Below are positions 6,051-7,297 of a stretch of DNA of 7,297 nucleotides, piece after piece. The notes beneath the pieces are model-generated. The model was not told the origin of the DNA. It ran no database searches and saw only the letters and a list, made by a program, of their open reading frames with translations. Position 1 is the stretch's first letter. Each line of letters opens with the position of its first letter. Position numbers and translations under genes: made by a program. Source of the DNA: Sphingomonadaceae bacterium (GTDB lineage Bacteria; Pseudomonadota; Alphaproteobacteria; Sphingomonadales; Sphingomonadaceae); the NCBI GenBank assembly GCA_019454625.1, contig JACFNY010000098.1, forward strand, positions 1 through 7,297. The letters are read 5' to 3'.

Positions 6051-7297
6051 CTAAAGCAGCCGCGCCAGCAAGGCCCGGCTCGACGCATCGAACCCTTCCC
6101 CCGCGCCGCGATCCAAAGCGGCGCGGGCCATGTCCTTACCGAGTTCGACCCCCCACTGGTCGAACGGGTTGATGCCGAGCAGCATCGCCGCCGTGAACGT
6201 GCGGTGCTCGTAGAACGCGATCAGCGCGCCGAGCGTGTGCGGATCGAGCGTGTCGAGAACGATCGCGATCGAAGGCCGGTTGCCCGGAAACGTCTTCGCC
6301 GCCGCGAGCGCGGCATCGCCGCCACTCATCGCCAGCGCTTCCGCCTCGCTGCGCCCCCGCATCAGCGCCGCGCCCTGCGCGACGGCGTTCGCGAGAAGCT
6401 GCCGGTGATGTGCCGCGCCGAGGCCGTGGCCCGGCGTCTTCACCATCACGAACTCGCACGGAACCAAATGCGTGCCCTGATGCAGGAGCTGGAACACCGC
6501 GTGCTGCGCGTCCGTGCCCGTGCCGCCCCACGTGATCGCGGCGCTCGGGTGCGTCAGTACCTTGCCGTCCCGGTCCACGCGCTTGCCGTTGCTCTCCATC
6601 TCCAGCTGCTGGAGGAACGACGGCAGCAGCCGCAGCCTTTCGTCGTAGGCGAACACCGCGCGCGTCTCCGCGCCGAGGAACACGGCGTAGAGCACGTCCA
6701 CCATCGCCGCGAGCACCGGCGCGTTCTCCGTCACGGGCGCACTTTCGAAATGCGCGTCCATCGCGTGCCCGCCCGCGAGCAGCGCCTCGAACGCCGCCCA
6801 GCCGAGGCTCAAGGCCGCCGTCACGCCCACCGCCGACCACAGCGAATAGCGCCCGCCGACGCTCTCCGCGAAGCCGAGCACGTTTTCAGGCGCCACGCCC
6901 CAGTCCGCCGCCCGCTCCGGCGCCGCCGTCACCGCGACGAAGCGCGCCGTGCCGCCGATCCAGTCCCGCGCGCGCTCCGCGTTGGTCATCGTCTCGACCG
7001 TCGTGAACGTCTTGGAGACGACCACCACCAGCGTCCGCGCGGGGTCGCAGGCGCGCATCGCCCGTTCGAGCGCCACGCCGTCGATGTTGGAGATGACGTG
7101 CGTGTCGTAGCGCCCCCTGCCCCCGTCCACCGCGTCGACGAGCAGCGCCGGGCCGAGCGCCGAGCCGCCGATGCCGATGTGAAGAATGTGCCGGATCTCG
7201 CCGAACGCGCCCGCCTCGACGCGCGCCACCAGCCGCCGCGTCGCCGCGCGCGCCTCCGCCGCCGCCGCGACCGCCGGCCCGCTGCCGGAGCCGCGCT
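6051..7297 (-). CDS. pgi: Glucose-6-phosphate isomerase, C-terminal 414 residues (5' end beyond the window)
   Basis: The enzyme interconverts glucose-6-phosphate and fructose-6-phosphate in glycolysis and gluconeogenesis in the cytoplasm. The sugar-binding HIGIGGSALGP is followed by VVVSKTFTTVET, then by the first family signature ESVGGRYSLWSAVG. The catalytic Glu lies in MESNGK (codon 6594-6596), the catalytic His in GTDAQH (codon 6501-6503) and the active-site Lys in the second signature, GINPFDQWGVELGK (codon 6135-6137). The frame stays open to the right edge, and the residues upstream of the GTG at 7229 (an Ala/Arg-rich helix-like stretch, then GIGGS) continue without a stop. That GTG is therefore not the start, and the gene is cut by the window. 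Compared with a usual 500-550 residues, roughly 100 N-terminal residues are missing. It ends tail to tail with metY, with no obvious terminator between. Confidence 0.96.
   Translation of the reverse strand, partial: RGSGSGPAVAAAAEARAATRRLVARVEAGAFGEIRHILHIGIGGSALGPALLVDAVDGGRGRYDTHVISNIDGVALERAMRACDPARTLVVVVSKTFTTVETMTNAERARDWIGGTARFVAVTAAPERAADWGVAPENVLGFAESVGGRYSLWSAVGVTAALSLGWAAFEALLAGGHAMDAHFESAPVTENAPVLAAMVDVLYAVFLGAETRAVFAYDERLRLLPSFLQQLEMESNGKRVDRDGKVLTHPSAAITWGGTGTDAQHAVFQLLHQGTHLVPCEFVMVKTPGHGLGAAHHRQLLANAVAQGAALMRGRSEAEALAMSGGDAALAAAKTFPGNRPSIAIVLDTLDPHTLGALIAFYEHRTFTAAMLLGINPFDQWGVELGKDMARAALDRGAGEGFDASSRALLARLL

Noticed and set aside
1924..6052. Shared eight-base string TAGAGCCT at 1924-1931 and 6045-6052, both near gene ends
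   Set aside because: It is eight bases long and partly made of stop codons, so coincidence explains it; there is no flanking similarity.

Overview
The window looks like ordinary chromosomal DNA from a GC-rich alphaproteobacterium. The dense C/G-ending codons, the [22 protein letters not shown] start of TypA, the small Cys4 protein and the Cys-paired TonB_C-like domains make a sphingomonad-like lineage (Sphingomonadales) my best guess. That assignment is inference from protein style, not from a marker gene. I see no mobile element, rRNA, tRNA or CRISPR array.

Layout, left to right. (i) Bases 1-167 form a leader with a possible EcfG-type stress promoter and a small GGCGCC hairpin, followed by a 70-residue zinc-ribbon protein (168-380, +). 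(ii) After a 110-base gap containing a short dyad comes an exported serine hydrolase of the beta-lactamase/class C fold (491-1864, +). (iii) A long, nearly perfect inverted repeat (about 1862-1913) lies between that gene and the convergent translational GTPase gene typA (1931-3745, -). (iv) A 170-base divergent spacer carries a possible typA promoter and a leader hairpin. (v) A secreted 255-residue protein with two TonB_C-like modules follows (3916-4683, +), with locally lower GC than its neighbours. (vi) Sixty-eight bases later, behind a textbook Shine-Dalgarno sequence and a GTG start, is metY, O-acetylhomoserine sulfhydrylase (4752-6047, +). (vii) Three bases beyond its stop, tail to tail, lies the end of pgi, glucose-6-phosphate isomerase (6051 to past the right edge, -).

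The genes do not form one pathway. TypA is a ribosome-associated GTPase, MetY makes homocysteine for methionine synthesis, Pgi is central sugar metabolism, and the two exported proteins act in the periplasm on unknown targets. Only the TonB_C-like gene and metY are close and co-directional enough to be co-transcribed. I found no convincing new multi-gene system. The items most worth a second look are the 23-base-pair dyad at 1862-1913 and the tandem TonB_C-like protein.
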